This document shows, piece after piece, positions 17,104 to 25,705 of a stretch of DNA of 64,000 bases. The DNA lies in NCBI RefSeq assembly GCF_002205895.1, contig NZ_NJDE01000031.1:20966-84965 (forward strand). Reading direction: 5' to 3'. How positions within the stretch are numbered: position 1 is the first letter of the stretch; each line of letters opens with the position of its first letter. The stretch is from Saccharibacillus sp. O23 (GTDB lineage Bacteria; Bacillota; Bacilli; Paenibacillales; Paenibacillaceae). The translations under genes and the position numbers were made by a program. Under the pieces are notes generated by a model, which was not told the origin of the DNA, searched no databases, and saw nothing but the letters and a program-made list of their open reading frames with translations.

Positions 17104-17978
17104 GCTTCCACCTCCCGTTTCTTCGTCACGCCGACTTGAATCAACGTCAGGATCAGCACCAGCGCGAACAAGATGATCGATTTGGCGCTGGCGTAGCCGT
17201 AACGGAAGTTATTGGAGAACGCTTCTTCGTAGATGTTCATCGTGACCACCTGCGTGCTGCGTCCCGGACCACCTCCGGTGAGGCCGTAGACGACTTCGAA
17301 CACTTTGAACGAACTGTTAAGCGTCAAGAACAAGCAGATGGTGATCGCCGGAGCGATCATCGGCAGCGTCACGCTGCGGAACCGCTGCCAAGCGTTCGCG
17401 CCGTCGATGACGGCCGCTTCTTTGAGCGATTGCGGCACTCCTTGCAGGCCCGCGAGATAGATGATCATCATATAGCCGACGCCGTTCCAGAGCGACACGA
17501 TGAGAATCGAATAGAAAGAGAACTTGGGGTCCCCGATCCACGATTGGTTAAGAAAAGTGAACGCCGTCTTCTCCGCGATCTGCGGGAGCACCTGCGAGAA
17601 GATGAACGTCCACATGAACGCGCTGATGATGACGCTGATCATGTTCGGCATGAAGAAGAGCGTCCGGAACAGCCCTTTCGAACGCGTGCGCGATTCGATC
17701 AGCACGGCGAGGAACAGCGCGAACACGTTCTGGAGCACGACCATGACGATGACGTATTTCAGCGTAAACCAAAGCGAGTTGACGAAATCCGGATCTTCTT
17801 TGAACACTTCGACGAAGTTCGCGAAGCCGATCAGGTCGTAATCCCGATTCAGCCCGTTCCAGTCGGTAAAGCTGTAGTAGAACGCCCCGATCATCGGAAT
17901 GAGCAGGAACGCGATATAGAAAATCAGCGCCGGAGCCGTAAAAGCGAACAGCGAGACGTATTTATTGCGCGTGGACAA
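17100..17978 (-). CDS. Sugar ABC transporter permease, MalF type
   Basis: The 292-residue membrane protein starts at a TTG (17978) with GAGAGAGGTGA about eight bases upstream. It has six helices and an EAA loop (SLKEAAVIDGANAWQRFRSVTLPMI). GGGPGRSTQVVTMNIYEEAF near the C terminus is typical of CUT1 MalF/LacF proteins. It forms the heterodimeric channel with the downstream permease. The gap of about 480 bases to the binding-protein gene holds two structured repeats. Confidence 0.92.
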   Translation of the reverse strand: MSTRNKYVSLFAFTAPALIFYIAFLLIPMIGAFYYSFTDWNGLNRDYDLIGFANFVEVFKEDPDFVNSLWFTLKYVIVMVVLQNVFALFLAVLIESRTRSKGLFRTLFFMPNMISVIISAFMWTFIFSQVLPQIAEKTAFTFLNQSWIGDPKFSFYSILIVSLWNGVGYMMIIYLAGLQGVPQSLKEAAVIDGANAWQRFRSVTLPMIAPAITICLFLTLNSSFKVFEVVYGLTGGGPGRSTQVVTMNIYEEAFSNNFRYGYASAKSIILFALVLILTLIQVGVTKKREVEA

Positions 17979-18065
17979 AGCAAGTCACCTCTCTCGGATG
18001 GTGGGATGGAGTGCTGGCATGGTAGAAGGAGATCCTATTCGTTTGAAGAAGCTTAGAGCGCTACA

Positions 18066-18173
18066 GGGGAAATTCGTTTCGGTCGCTGTTTCACTCGGGA
18101 AATAAGATTAAAGTTTTAGCGGATTTTTCCCGAGTTCAAAGGCGAACATTCCATTCCTCCACTGAATTTCCCC
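18066..18173 (+). repeat. Structured intergenic repeat, copy 1
   Basis: Outer stem GGGGAAATTC / GAATTTCCCC is perfectly complementary. It encloses the joining strand GTTTCGGTCGCTGTTTCA, an inner stem CTCGGGAAA / TTTCCCGAG with a 23-base loop, and then TTCAAAGGCGAAC and a possible third short hairpin. The same joining segments occur in three other copies with different stems. Confidence 0.85.
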
Positions 18174-18279
18174 TTCCGCTAATCGCTTCATCAAGAATTT
18201 GATCTTCTACTCCCTCCCAGCGGCTTGGGTGGCTGGTTTTGTAGGACCAGTTCGGCCTTTTGAAAAGGCTAAGGGCGGA

Positions 18280-18390
18280 GGGAGAAATTCAGTGCAGGAA
18301 CGATAGTGTTCGCCTTTGAACTCGGAAAGCTTCCTTGTTACAATCAATCCTGCTTTCCGAGTGAGACAGCGACCGAAACGAATTTCTCCC
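18280..18390 (-). repeat. Structured intergenic repeat, copy 2
   Basis: Inverse orientation to copy 1. Outer stem GGGAGAAATTC / GAATTTCTCCC, inner stem CTCGGAAAG / CTTTCCGAG. Joining strands read GTTTCGGTCGCTGTCTCA and TTCAAAGGCGAACAC when oriented as copy 1. Compared with copy 1 both stems changed on both sides, keeping complementarity. Confidence 0.85.
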
Positions 18391-18440
18391 GGAGCCCGAC
18401 CCGCCTTTTCACGCCCCCGAACAGGGCCTACAATTCAGAA

Positions 18441-18456
18441 GGCGGCCGAAGCCGCC
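18441..18456 (-). other. GC hairpin with UUCG loop after the binding-protein gene
   Basis: GGCGGC-TTCG-GCCGCC follows the binding-protein stop by a few bases on the leftward transcript. A cUUCGg tetraloop is very stable; there is only a weak T-run, so it may stabilise the 3' end of the binding-protein message or partly terminate. Confidence 0.6.
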
Positions 18457-18462
18457 CCCTTC

Positions 18463-19746
18463 TTATTTTTTGTTTACTTTGTTATAGTCCTTCCACGCTT
18501 TGTCCAGCGCCGCGACCAGTTGGTCTTGATCCATCTGTCCGCTGAAGTAGCTTTGCAGGCCTTTGCCGACTTCGTCTTTGACGGCTTGAGGAATAACCGG
18601 ATCTTGGTACGACTTGCCGTCGTTCACGTAAGCCATCGCGTCTTCGACCCACGGGTACGTCTCGAATTTATGCGTTTTGGCGACCGGGTTGAATTTGAGG
18701 CTTTCGTAGAATTTGCTCGAATCTTTGTCGTCCAGCACGTAGTTGATGAAGTCCAGCGCGTACTCTTTGTTTTTGCTCGTCGGGGATACGGCGAGCGCCG
18801 TCGACGTGCTCAAGTCGATCATCGTGGCGTTCGGATCGTCGTTGATCGGCAGCGCGGCTACGCCGAAATCGAGGTCCGGATTGGACTTGAGGATTGTGTC
18901 CGCGTACCACGGGCCTTGCACCCACATCGCGGCTTTGCCGGTCGCGAAAGCGGCCGCGCCGTCGTCGGCGCTGACTTCCAGCGCGCGGTCGGTGCCGTTG
19001 GCGTTGACCAGATCGACGATCTCGAACATCTGCTTCATTTCGGAAAACGAACCTTCGTTTTTGCCCATGCGTTCGATAAAGTCTTTGTTGGTCGTGTTGA
19101 CCAGCGCGCCGACCGACAGCGGCAGGAACAGCTGCGGCACCCACGCTTCCGAATACGACAACTCGAACGGTTTGATGCCCGCTGCGTTCAGTTTCTCGAC
19201 GACCGCTTTCATCTCGGTCAGCGTCTTCGGAGGCGTCAGGCCCTGCTCTTTGAAAATCGTCTTGTTATAGAGGTAGCCCCAAGCGAGCGTCTCCATCGGC
19301 ACGGACAGTACTTTGCCGTCGATGGTGACGGAAGGCTTCACGCTGTCGAGCAGCTTGTCCACGAACGGTTGGTTCGACAGGTCTTCCATATAGCCCGCGC
19401 GGTAAAAGTCGGGCGCTTCGTTGACGGCATGCAGGCTGTAGATGTCCGGCGCGTCGTTGGACGCCATGCGCGTCTTGAGAATCTGCGGCGCGTTGTCCGA
19501 GTTCGGCATTTCGAGCTGGACTTTGATATCCACGTTCTTGTCGGCTTTTTCTTTGGCCACGAACTGATCGATATACGTCTGATACTGGTCTTTGAAACGA
19601 GGCTGCGCGATAAAGAACTTCAACGTCACTTCTTTGGCTCCCGAACCGCCCGATCCGTTTGCTTGGTTGTCGGATGAACCTCCGCAGCCGCTCAGCAGTC
19701 CGACCAGCAGCAGCGAAGCCAACGTTCCGCCCCAAATCTTTTTCAT
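18463..19746 (-). CDS. Sugar ABC transporter substrate-binding lipoprotein
   Basis: The 427-residue protein has a lipoprotein signal peptide with lipobox LLSGC (Cys about 21) and a Gly/Ser linker. The mature part is a family-1 extracellular solute-binding protein: VTLKFFIAQPRF, ASNDAPDIYSLHAVNEAPDFY, GYLYNKTIFKEQGL, FATGKAAMWVQGPWYADTI, and a C-terminal ALDFINYVLDDKDSSKF helix region. It captures an oligosaccharide outside the membrane for the two permeases. With GH42 downstream, a beta-galactoside or galactan fragment is the likely ligand. GAGGGGG precedes ATG 19746. The upstream gap carries two cre-like sites. Confidence 0.93.
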   Translation of the reverse strand: MKKIWGGTLASLLLVGLLSGCGGSSDNQANGSGGSGAKEVTLKFFIAQPRFKDQYQTYIDQFVAKEKADKNVDIKVQLEMPNSDNAPQILKTRMASNDAPDIYSLHAVNEAPDFYRAGYMEDLSNQPFVDKLLDSVKPSVTIDGKVLSVPMETLAWGYLYNKTIFKEQGLTPPKTLTEMKAVVEKLNAAGIKPFELSYSEAWVPQLFLPLSVGALVNTTNKDFIERMGKNEGSFSEMKQMFEIVDLVNANGTDRALEVSADDGAAAFATGKAAMWVQGPWYADTILKSNPDLDFGVAALPINDDPNATMIDLSTSTALAVSPTSKNKEYALDFINYVLDDKDSSKFYESLKFNPVAKTHKFETYPWVEDAMAYVNDGKSYQDPVIPQAVKDEVGKGLQSYFSGQMDQDQLVAALDKAWKDYNKVNKK

Positions 19747-19781
19747 CTTCCATGACCCCCTCGGTCTGTAATGATGGCTTG

Positions 19782-19797
19782 TTGATCACGCTTACAA
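19782..19797 (-). promoter_or_regulatory. Candidate cre site upstream of the binding-protein gene
   Basis: On the minus strand TTGTAAGCGTGATCAA matches the cre consensus WTGNAANCGNWNNCAW at 15 of 16 positions. It lies 36 bases upstream of the start codon, close to the probable transcription start, fitting CcpA repression of the importer operon. Confidence 0.55.
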
Positions 19798-19815
19798 TTG
19801 CATTCTAACGTCTTT

Positions 19816-19831
19816 TTGTAAGCGCTTAATT
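19816..19831. promoter_or_regulatory. Second cre-like palindrome
   Basis: TTGTAAGCGCTTAATT contains the cre core palindrome AAGCGCTT but departs from consensus at the right end. It lies 34 bases upstream of the better cre site, near a -10-like TAGAAT (minus strand, 19802-19807). Confidence 0.4.
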
Positions 19832-19857
19832 GGACAGGATTGGGGCATCTCTTTGGA

Positions 19858-20952
19858 TTATATTGAACCTCGCGTCAATTCGCCCGGCGCGATCCCGTAC
19901 TGCTTCTTGAACACGCGGTAGAAATAACCCAAGTCTTCGTAGCCGCACATTTCGCTCGCCCGGCGGATCGGCACGCCGTCGAGAATCCACTGACGCGCTT
20001 TGTCCATGCGCACCTGCTGGACGTAATCGGTCAGCGTCTGCCCGAACTCTTGCCGGAACGCGCGGCTGAGATATTCTTTCGAGACGAAAAAGCAGCGGGC
20101 GAGGCTGTCCAGCGACAGCGGATCGGCAAAATGCTCCGCGACATAAGCCCGCACTTCGTTCAGATCGAGCCGGTCGCGGAATTTCCGGCGGCGGATCAGT
20201 TCATCCAACGATTCCGCGTACAAGTCCGCGAGGCCTTCGAGCTCCGGCACTCCCGCGTCGCCGGAAAACGAATCGGCCGCGATCGGCTCCTCCTGCCCGT
20301 GCGCGGCCCGCAGTTCGCGCAGCAGCTCGTGCAGTTCGCGCGCGATGCGGCGGTTGGACGCAGCCGCGTCTTCGCGGGCCGAGCGCTCCGCCGCCAGGTC
20401 TTCCAGCGCGCGGCGCAGTTCCGGGGCGCGCAGCTCGCCGTAATAGGCGACCAGCAGCGGCTCGAGGCCGCGAAGCAGCTGACGCGTCTCGTCGTCCGGC
20501 GCGAAAGCTTCCTGCTCGAGAGCATCCATCTCCAGCAGATCCGTTCGGCATTTCTCGAGCGTGCGGTTCAATTCTTCGGGATCGACCGGCTTGAGCAGAT
20601 AATCGTTGGCCCGGTAACGGATCGCCTGCTTCAGATAAGCGAAATCGTCGTATCCGCTGACCACGATCACTTTGATCTTCGGATACCGTTCGTTCAGCGT
20701 CTTCATCAAGCCGACGCCGTCGAGACCCGGCATGTTCATATCCGTGATGACCAGCCGGATGCCGGCTTCTTCGTCCGCGATCTTGCGCAGCGCCCCCTCG
20801 CCGTCCTCGGCTTCCGCGACCGCTCGGATACCCAAGCGTTCCCACTCGCCGAAACGACGAATGATCGCCCGCGTCGCCGCTTCGTCGTCCACGATCAAAG
20901 CCCGGATTTCTTCGCCGCCTTTTGACCGGTTTCCGTTCGTTTCGTTCTTCAT
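19858..20952 (-). CDS. YesN-type response regulator (receiver plus AraC DNA-binding domain)
   Basis: The protein has 364 residues from ATG 20952 (GGAGAGGAGACGG upstream). The receiver starts IRALIVDDEAATRAI; the phospho-acceptor Asp is in LVITDMNMPGLDGV, and the conserved Lys in YLLKPVDPEEL. A Glu/Ala-rich helical linker follows. The C-terminal AraC domain holds two helix-turn-helix motifs (DPLSLDSLARCFFVSKEYLSRAF and RRASEMCGYEDLGYFYRVFKK). It overlaps the kinase gene by ATGA, so the two are translationally coupled. By family precedent it activates the adjacent sugar-importer operon in response to an extracellular oligosaccharide. Confidence 0.92.
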   Translation of the reverse strand: MKNETNGNRSKGGEEIRALIVDDEAATRAIIRRFGEWERLGIRAVAEAEDGEGALRKIADEEAGIRLVITDMNMPGLDGVGLMKTLNERYPKIKVIVVSGYDDFAYLKQAIRYRANDYLLKPVDPEELNRTLEKCRTDLLEMDALEQEAFAPDDETRQLLRGLEPLLVAYYGELRAPELRRALEDLAAERSAREDAAASNRRIARELHELLRELRAAHGQEEPIAADSFSGDAGVPELEGLADLYAESLDELIRRRKFRDRLDLNEVRAYVAEHFADPLSLDSLARCFFVSKEYLSRAFRQEFGQTLTDYVQQVRMDKARQWILDGVPIRRASEMCGYEDLGYFYRVFKKQYGIAPGELTRGSI

Positions 20953-22730
20953 GCTTCCGTCTCCTCTCCGCCCGATGCGGGCATACGCACAGTCACGACC
21001 GTGCCGCTGCCTTCTTCTCCGTCGATCGCGATGCCGTAAGGCGTTCCGTAACGCAGCCGCAGCCGCGCTTCGACGTTGGTCAACCCGATATGTTCCCCTT
21101 TTCCGCCGATCCGGCCGGCTCCGCGTTCGATATCCGCAATCAGCCTCCGTCGTTCTTCTTCCCCGATGCCTCGGCCGTTGTCGCGGATCTCGATCTCCAG
21201 ATCGTCGCCGATCCGCCGGGCGGCAATATCCAGCTTCCAACAGGCGAGACTCGGGCCGAACGCGTGCTGAAACGCGTTCTCCGCGATCGGCTGCAGAATC
21301 AGCTTCGGCACCAATACGTCTTCCGTTCCTTCTCCGATCGTCAAAGTCGTCTCGATGCGTCCGGGGTACCGATGTTCTTGAATGAACAGATAATTTTGCA
21401 GATGCCGCAGTTCTTCGCGCAGTTCCACCCGTCCGGCCGGGCCGCGCACGATATAACGGAACATCTCGCTCATCGCCCGAATGACCGCGTACAGCCGCTC
21501 CGGCGTTTCCGTGAACGCCATGCCGCCGATCAATTGAAGCGTGTTTTGCAAAAAATGAGGGTTGATCTGCGCTTGCAGCGCCGTCAATTGGGCCGTCTTC
21601 TTCTCCAGATTCAACGCGTATTCCGTATGGATATGTTCTCGAATCCGTTTGGACATCTTATGCATCCGCAGCTCCAACAGACCGATCTCGTCCGTTCTGC
21701 CCGTCAGCGGCGTGCCTTCTTTGATAAACGAGATGTTCTGGATCGAGCGCGCCAGCTTGACGATCGGGGCGGTCGTTTTCCAAGCCGCGAACGCCGCGGC
21801 GATCACGGCGAGCAGAACGGCGGCCGCCCCGACGATCGAGCCGTAACGGAGCGTACGCTCGGCGCTGAGGTCGACGGCCGTGCGCGGAACCACTTTGACG
21901 ATGCGGAGTCCCCAAGAATCCAGCGTATCGTAGAAGACGTAAGCGTCCTCCGTTTGCGTGTAGCCCGATCCTTCGAGCGCGCCGATCGATGCTCCGATCC
22001 CGTCCGCCGAACTTCCCGTCGGGCTGTAGAGCTTGCCGCCGGCCGCGTCGGTAATCAGCAGCTCCCCGCTTCCGTCCGGATTCAACAGTTCGATCACCCG
22101 GTCGGCAAACCGCCAGTTGATCCGTAGCGTCACGTATCCTTGGCTTTCTCTCGTTTCGAATCGGCGCAGCGCGCGAATCATCTCGAACGAATCGGCGGAA
22201 TCGGGACTGCTGCGGATCTGCACGTCCAGATTCTGTTCCTGCATGCTGCGATATTCTTCCGGCATTTCCTGCGTCACCCGGCTGTTCGCTTCCATCGTGC
22301 TGACCGTGATCGTCTTGCCGCTGCGGATCAGATACAATTCGATATCGTGCAGTTGGGTATTCGAGGTGTAAAAGACCGAGAGGATCGTGTCCAGAAGCGC
22401 TTTCTGCTGCGGATACAGCGAACCGCTTTGTCCGTCTTCGACCGCTTTGAGGTAATTGTTCAAGCTGGGGCTGATAAAAATGGTGTACGTCAGCGTATTG
22501 AACTCGGATAACTTCTCGTCCAAATAACCTCCGGCCCATTTGACCGTGGACAGATTGGACTGGATGACTTCGTCCTCGACCGAACTGCGCGTATTGTAAG
22601 CGGCAAGCTGCGTCACGGCAAATACCGGGAGCACGCCGAGCGGAATAAGCAGCACCGTTAAGCGAAGACGAAAACTTCGACGAAACGGCCTCGACAGACT
22701 CGAATAAAGCGCTTTCCAAAACTCCGACAT
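20949..22730 (-). CDS. YesM-type sensor histidine kinase
   Basis: The protein has 593 residues from ATG 22730 (AAGGAGAGTTTCG upstream; the longer frame lacks such a site). A first membrane helix (LTVLLIPLGVLPVFAVTQLA), a large extracellular sensor domain, a second helix (IVGAAAVLLAVIAAAFAAW) and a HAMP segment precede the kinase core. The phospho-acceptor His lies in LQAQINPHFLQNTLQ, and the ATP-binding N and G boxes are LILQPIAENAFQHAF and DNGRGIG. This is the His-kinase family (pfam His_kinase type) that pairs with AraC-type regulators. It heads the leftward two-gene unit and is divergent from ppk. Confidence 0.93.
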   Translation of the reverse strand: MSEFWKALYSSLSRPFRRSFRLRLTVLLIPLGVLPVFAVTQLAAYNTRSSVEDEVIQSNLSTVKWAGGYLDEKLSEFNTLTYTIFISPSLNNYLKAVEDGQSGSLYPQQKALLDTILSVFYTSNTQLHDIELYLIRSGKTITVSTMEANSRVTQEMPEEYRSMQEQNLDVQIRSSPDSADSFEMIRALRRFETRESQGYVTLRINWRFADRVIELLNPDGSGELLITDAAGGKLYSPTGSSADGIGASIGALEGSGYTQTEDAYVFYDTLDSWGLRIVKVVPRTAVDLSAERTLRYGSIVGAAAVLLAVIAAAFAAWKTTAPIVKLARSIQNISFIKEGTPLTGRTDEIGLLELRMHKMSKRIREHIHTEYALNLEKKTAQLTALQAQINPHFLQNTLQLIGGMAFTETPERLYAVIRAMSEMFRYIVRGPAGRVELREELRHLQNYLFIQEHRYPGRIETTLTIGEGTEDVLVPKLILQPIAENAFQHAFGPSLACWKLDIAARRIGDDLEIEIRDNGRGIGEEERRRLIADIERGAGRIGGKGEHIGLTNVEARLRLRYGTPYGIAIDGEEGSGTVVTVRMPASGGEETEA

Positions 22731-23085
22731 CGAAACTCTCCTTCCTCGCGGGCCGCCTTCATGCCAGGCAGCCGTTCGGGCATCGGCGATCGGCCGCGTC
22801 ATGTACGCTTCCGCATGCCGCGCTCCCTCGCTTTAGAGAGATTATAGCGTATGCTCCGCCGACGGACGAGCGATTCTTGCCGACCGCTGTCCCGCTCGGC
22901 TCGCGCGCTTGGCGTTCCGCTCTTTTTACGTGCCGTTAACGGTTCGACGCGCCGCATCCCGAAGCCGATCGAATTTCGCTTGGCGAATCGCGTCTTCGGC
23001 CTTTCGATCCGGACATTTCTTTGATCGCGACGTTGATCGTTCTGTTCCTATGCCCGTTTTGGAATTAAAATGGGAAATGGGATTT

Positions 23086-23117
23086 TTTACATTCGCTTAA
23101 CAAAACGACGTTATAAT
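23086..23117 (+). promoter_or_regulatory. Possible PhoP-dependent promoter of ppk
   Basis: Two PhoP-type hexamers TTTACA (23086-23091) and TTAACA (23097-23102) repeat with 11-base periodicity, 9 bases upstream of a perfect -10 TATAAT (23112-23117). No good -35 is present at the normal distance, as in activator-dependent Pho promoters. Further TT.ACA repeats that most Pho boxes have are not obvious. Confidence 0.45.
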
Positions 23118-23218
23118 GGGGAGAGCTGCCCCGCGTTCCGGCTTGGCCGCCGGATTCCGTGAGGGCCAAAAGTGCAAATTTCCGACAAGGAAGACCGACC
23201 TGCGACCTCAGCCGCTTT

Positions 23219-23248
23219 TTGTGCGTAGACACTTTCATGGATTATACT
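23219..23248 (+). promoter_or_regulatory. Second candidate promoter of ppk
   Basis: TTGTGC (23219-23224) and TATACT (23243-23248) are spaced by 18 bases, 63 bases before the ppk start. Together with the upstream Pho-like promoter this may give a basal and an induced start. The rest of the 580-base gap between the kinase gene and ppk shows nothing else. Confidence 0.4.
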
Positions 23249-23311
23249 GCTAATAAGAAACGCGTCCACCGGCCGAGACTCGCCTAACGCGAACAAATCA
23301 TTGGAGGAATT

Positions 23312-25411
23312 ATGGATAACCATGCCCATCGGGGAACTTCCCCCTACTACATCAACCGTGACCTCAGTTGGATCGAATTCAATTACCGCGTGCTCGAAGA
23401 AGCTCAAGACCCGGACACGCCGCTTTTGGAACGCGCCAAGTTTCTCGGAATCGTCTCGCGCAACTTGGACGAATTCATGAGCGTCCGGGTAGCGGGTATC
23501 CGCAATCAGCTCAAAGCCGGTATCACCAAAAAAGATTTCTCGGGCTATACGCCGCAGGTCCTGTATAAAAGATTGTCCAAACGCATCGAAAAGATGGTAA
23601 CCGCGGAGTATCGCACGTACCGCGAACTCGCCCGTCTGATGAGCAAAGAACATCTGATGCTGAGCCTCTACGAAGATCTCAACAACAGCCAGCAGAAGTC
23701 GGCGGACGATTATTTCCACGACGTGATCTTCCCGATCTTGACGCCGATGGCGGTCGATCTCAGCCGTCCGTTCCCGCTCGTCCACAGCCAGAACGTGTAT
23801 CTCGCGGCCGTGCTCGAACGCGAGAACGCGACCGTCGATCTGCCCGACGACGAACGGTATTATTTCGCGATCGTGCAGGTGCCTTCGATCCTGCCGCGCC
23901 TCGTGCCGGTCGCAAGCCGAAGCCACAGCAAGAAACAGAGTTACGTCTTGATCGACGAACTGATCTGCCATCATATCCAGACGCTGTTCAGCGGCTACAA
24001 GCCGGTCGCGGTTCACGCTTTCCGTTTGACCCGGGACGCCGATCTGGAGATCAACGAAGAAGAAGCCGACGACCTGCTCGAAGAGATCGAGAACAAGCTG
24101 CGCAAGCGCCGCCGCGGCGCGCCGGTGCGGTTGGAGATCCAGAAAGATTTTCATCCGTACGCGCTTAAGCTGCTGCTCGAAGAATTCGAGATCGAAGACG
24201 CCGTTTACGAGATCGACGGTCCGATCGATCTCGGCTTCATGACTTCGTTCGGCGGGGCGGTCCAGAATCGCGACGCCTTGCGTTATCCGCCCGCCAAATC
24301 GATCTACCCGCCGGAGTTCCCGGAAGGCGAAGACACGGACTTTTTCGCCACGCTCAAAGAACGCGACGTGCTGCTGCACCATCCGTTCGAATCGTTCGAC
24401 GCGGTGAGCGATTTCGTCGAGCAGGCCGCCGAAGATCCGAACGTGATGGCGATCAAGATGACGCTCTACCGCGTCAGCAGCAAATCGCCGATCATCCGGT
24501 CGTTGGCGCAGGCCGCCGAAGCGGGCAAGCAGGTGACGGTCGTGGTCGAACTCAAAGCGAGATTCGACGAAGAACGCAATATCACGTGGGCGCGCGAGCT
24601 GGAGAAAGCCGGCTGCCACGTCGTCTACGGTTTGGTCGGACTCAAAACGCACGCCAAAGCGATCTTGATCGTGCGTCGGGAAGAAGACGGGCTTCGCCGG
24701 TATGTCCATATGGGCACCGGCAACTACAACGATATCACCGCAAGATTGTACACCGACGTGGGCTTGATGACGTCCAACCCGTCGATCGGCGAAGACGCGT
24801 CGGAGCTGTTCAACCATATTACCGGCTATTCGCGCCATCCGGACTGGCAGAAGATCTCCGTCGCGCCGGATACGATGATGGGCACGTTCGTGACGAACAT
24901 CCGCCGCGAAGCCGAACATGCCAAAGCGGGACGCCCGACGCATATCATCGCCAAGTTCAATTCGCTGTCCAACCAACAGATCATCGACGAGCTGTACGAA
25001 GCTTCCCAAGCCGGCGTCAAGATCGATCTGATCGTGCGCGGCGTCTGCTGCCTGCGTCCCGGCGTGCAGGGATTGAGCGAGAACATCACGGTCCGCAGCA
25101 TCGTCGACCGCTACCTCGAACACTCGCGGATCTTCTACTTCGAGAACGGCGGAGAATCGGAAATTTTCTTGGCGAGCGCCGACTGGATGACCCGCAACCT
25201 GACCCGCCGCGTCGAGCTGATGTGCCCGATTCTCGATCCGGCCTGCAAAGATACGCTGCTCAACATCGTGAAGCTGTATCTCAAAGACAACGTGAAAGCC
25301 CGCATCTTGACCTCGAGCGGCAGCTACGAACCGTTCGAGAACGGCGAAGAACCGTTCCGCAGCCAATTCCGCGCCGAAGACATTCGGGCTTGGAAGTCCA
25401 CGCTGGCTTGA
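23312..25411 (+). CDS. ppk: Polyphosphate kinase 1
   Basis: This 699-residue enzyme reversibly polymerises the gamma-phosphate of ATP into polyphosphate. It begins YYINRDLSWIEFNYRVLEEA (N-terminal domain) and contains HHPFESFDAVSDFVEQAAED and two phospholipase-D-like C-terminal domains. The autophosphorylated His lies in GLKTHAKAILIVRREE, and RYVHMGTGNYND and YTDVGLMTSNPSIGEDAS are family signatures. FYFENGGESEIFLASADWMTRNL near the C terminus completes the active site. TTGGAGGAATT precedes ATG 23312. It converges with an exopolyphosphatase gene across a shared terminator. Confidence 0.96.
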   Translation: MDNHAHRGTSPYYINRDLSWIEFNYRVLEEAQDPDTPLLERAKFLGIVSRNLDEFMSVRVAGIRNQLKAGITKKDFSGYTPQVLYKRLSKRIEKMVTAEYRTYRELARLMSKEHLMLSLYEDLNNSQQKSADDYFHDVIFPILTPMAVDLSRPFPLVHSQNVYLAAVLERENATVDLPDDERYYFAIVQVPSILPRLVPVASRSHSKKQSYVLIDELICHHIQTLFSGYKPVAVHAFRLTRDADLEINEEEADDLLEEIENKLRKRRRGAPVRLEIQKDFHPYALKLLLEEFEIEDAVYEIDGPIDLGFMTSFGGAVQNRDALRYPPAKSIYPPEFPEGEDTDFFATLKERDVLLHHPFESFDAVSDFVEQAAEDPNVMAIKMTLYRVSSKSPIIRSLAQAAEAGKQVTVVVELKARFDEERNITWARELEKAGCHVVYGLVGLKTHAKAILIVRREEDGLRRYVHMGTGNYNDITARLYTDVGLMTSNPSIGEDASELFNHITGYSRHPDWQKISVAPDTMMGTFVTNIRREAEHAKAGRPTHIIAKFNSLSNQQIIDELYEASQAGVKIDLIVRGVCCLRPGVQGLSENITVRSIVDRYLEHSRIFYFENGGESEIFLASADWMTRNLTRRVELMCPILDPACKDTLLNIVKLYLKDNVKARILTSSGSYEPFENGEEPFRSQFRAEDIRAWKSTLA

Positions 25412-25482
25412 TCGAGCGGCGACTCGCCAGAGATCGAGGAAACGATGCTGTTTCGAGAATCTTCGGACGGATCTTCCCGTAA

Positions 25483-25525
25483 AAAAGAACCCGAATCCCC
25501 CAATCAGGCGGGGTTCGGGTTCTTT
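25483..25525. terminator. Bidirectional terminator between ppk and ppx
   Basis: AAAGAACCCGAATCCCC pairs with GGGGTTCGGGTTCTTT around a short loop. A- and T-rich flanks allow use by ppk from the left; the leftward ppx transcript also reaches it. Confidence 0.85.
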
Positions 25526-25705
25526 GGTCGTTCGCGGATCCTTCGCGGCCTGTAGGCCGATCCGGCAGGTTCGCCGCGACCGAATCGCGAAACAAGCGGA
25601 CGCCGCGCTCTGATCGCCCGTACCGGATCGCGCGGATGACGGCGCCGGATACCTTCCGATTCCGTGTCGCGCAGCGCGCTCGGCATGTCTTCGTTCAAGC
25701 CCGCC

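Larger units (their letters stand above)
17979..18462 (-). other. 484-base intra-operon gap with paired structured repeats
   Basis: No gene is supported here. The gap holds an inverted pair of about 110-base nested-palindrome elements (18066-18173 and 18280-18390), short hairpins between them (CTGGT..ACCAG and GGCCTTTT..AAAAGGC), and a GC hairpin right after the binding-protein stop. Such structures between binding-protein and permease genes can lower permease expression relative to the binding protein. Confidence 0.75.

Noticed and set aside
18066..18390. The paired elements as a simple terminator or as insertion-sequence ends
   Set aside because: No T-run follows the stems, and no transposase gene or target duplication is visible; conserved unpaired junctions are not expected of either.
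23111..25366. A 751-codon open frame antisense to ppk, and similar long antisense frames under purL (44375-46801), fucI and purH
   Set aside because: They are mirror frames of GC-rich genes with strong third-position bias; their products are Arg/His/Asp-rich with no domain, and the sense strand encodes well-known enzymes.
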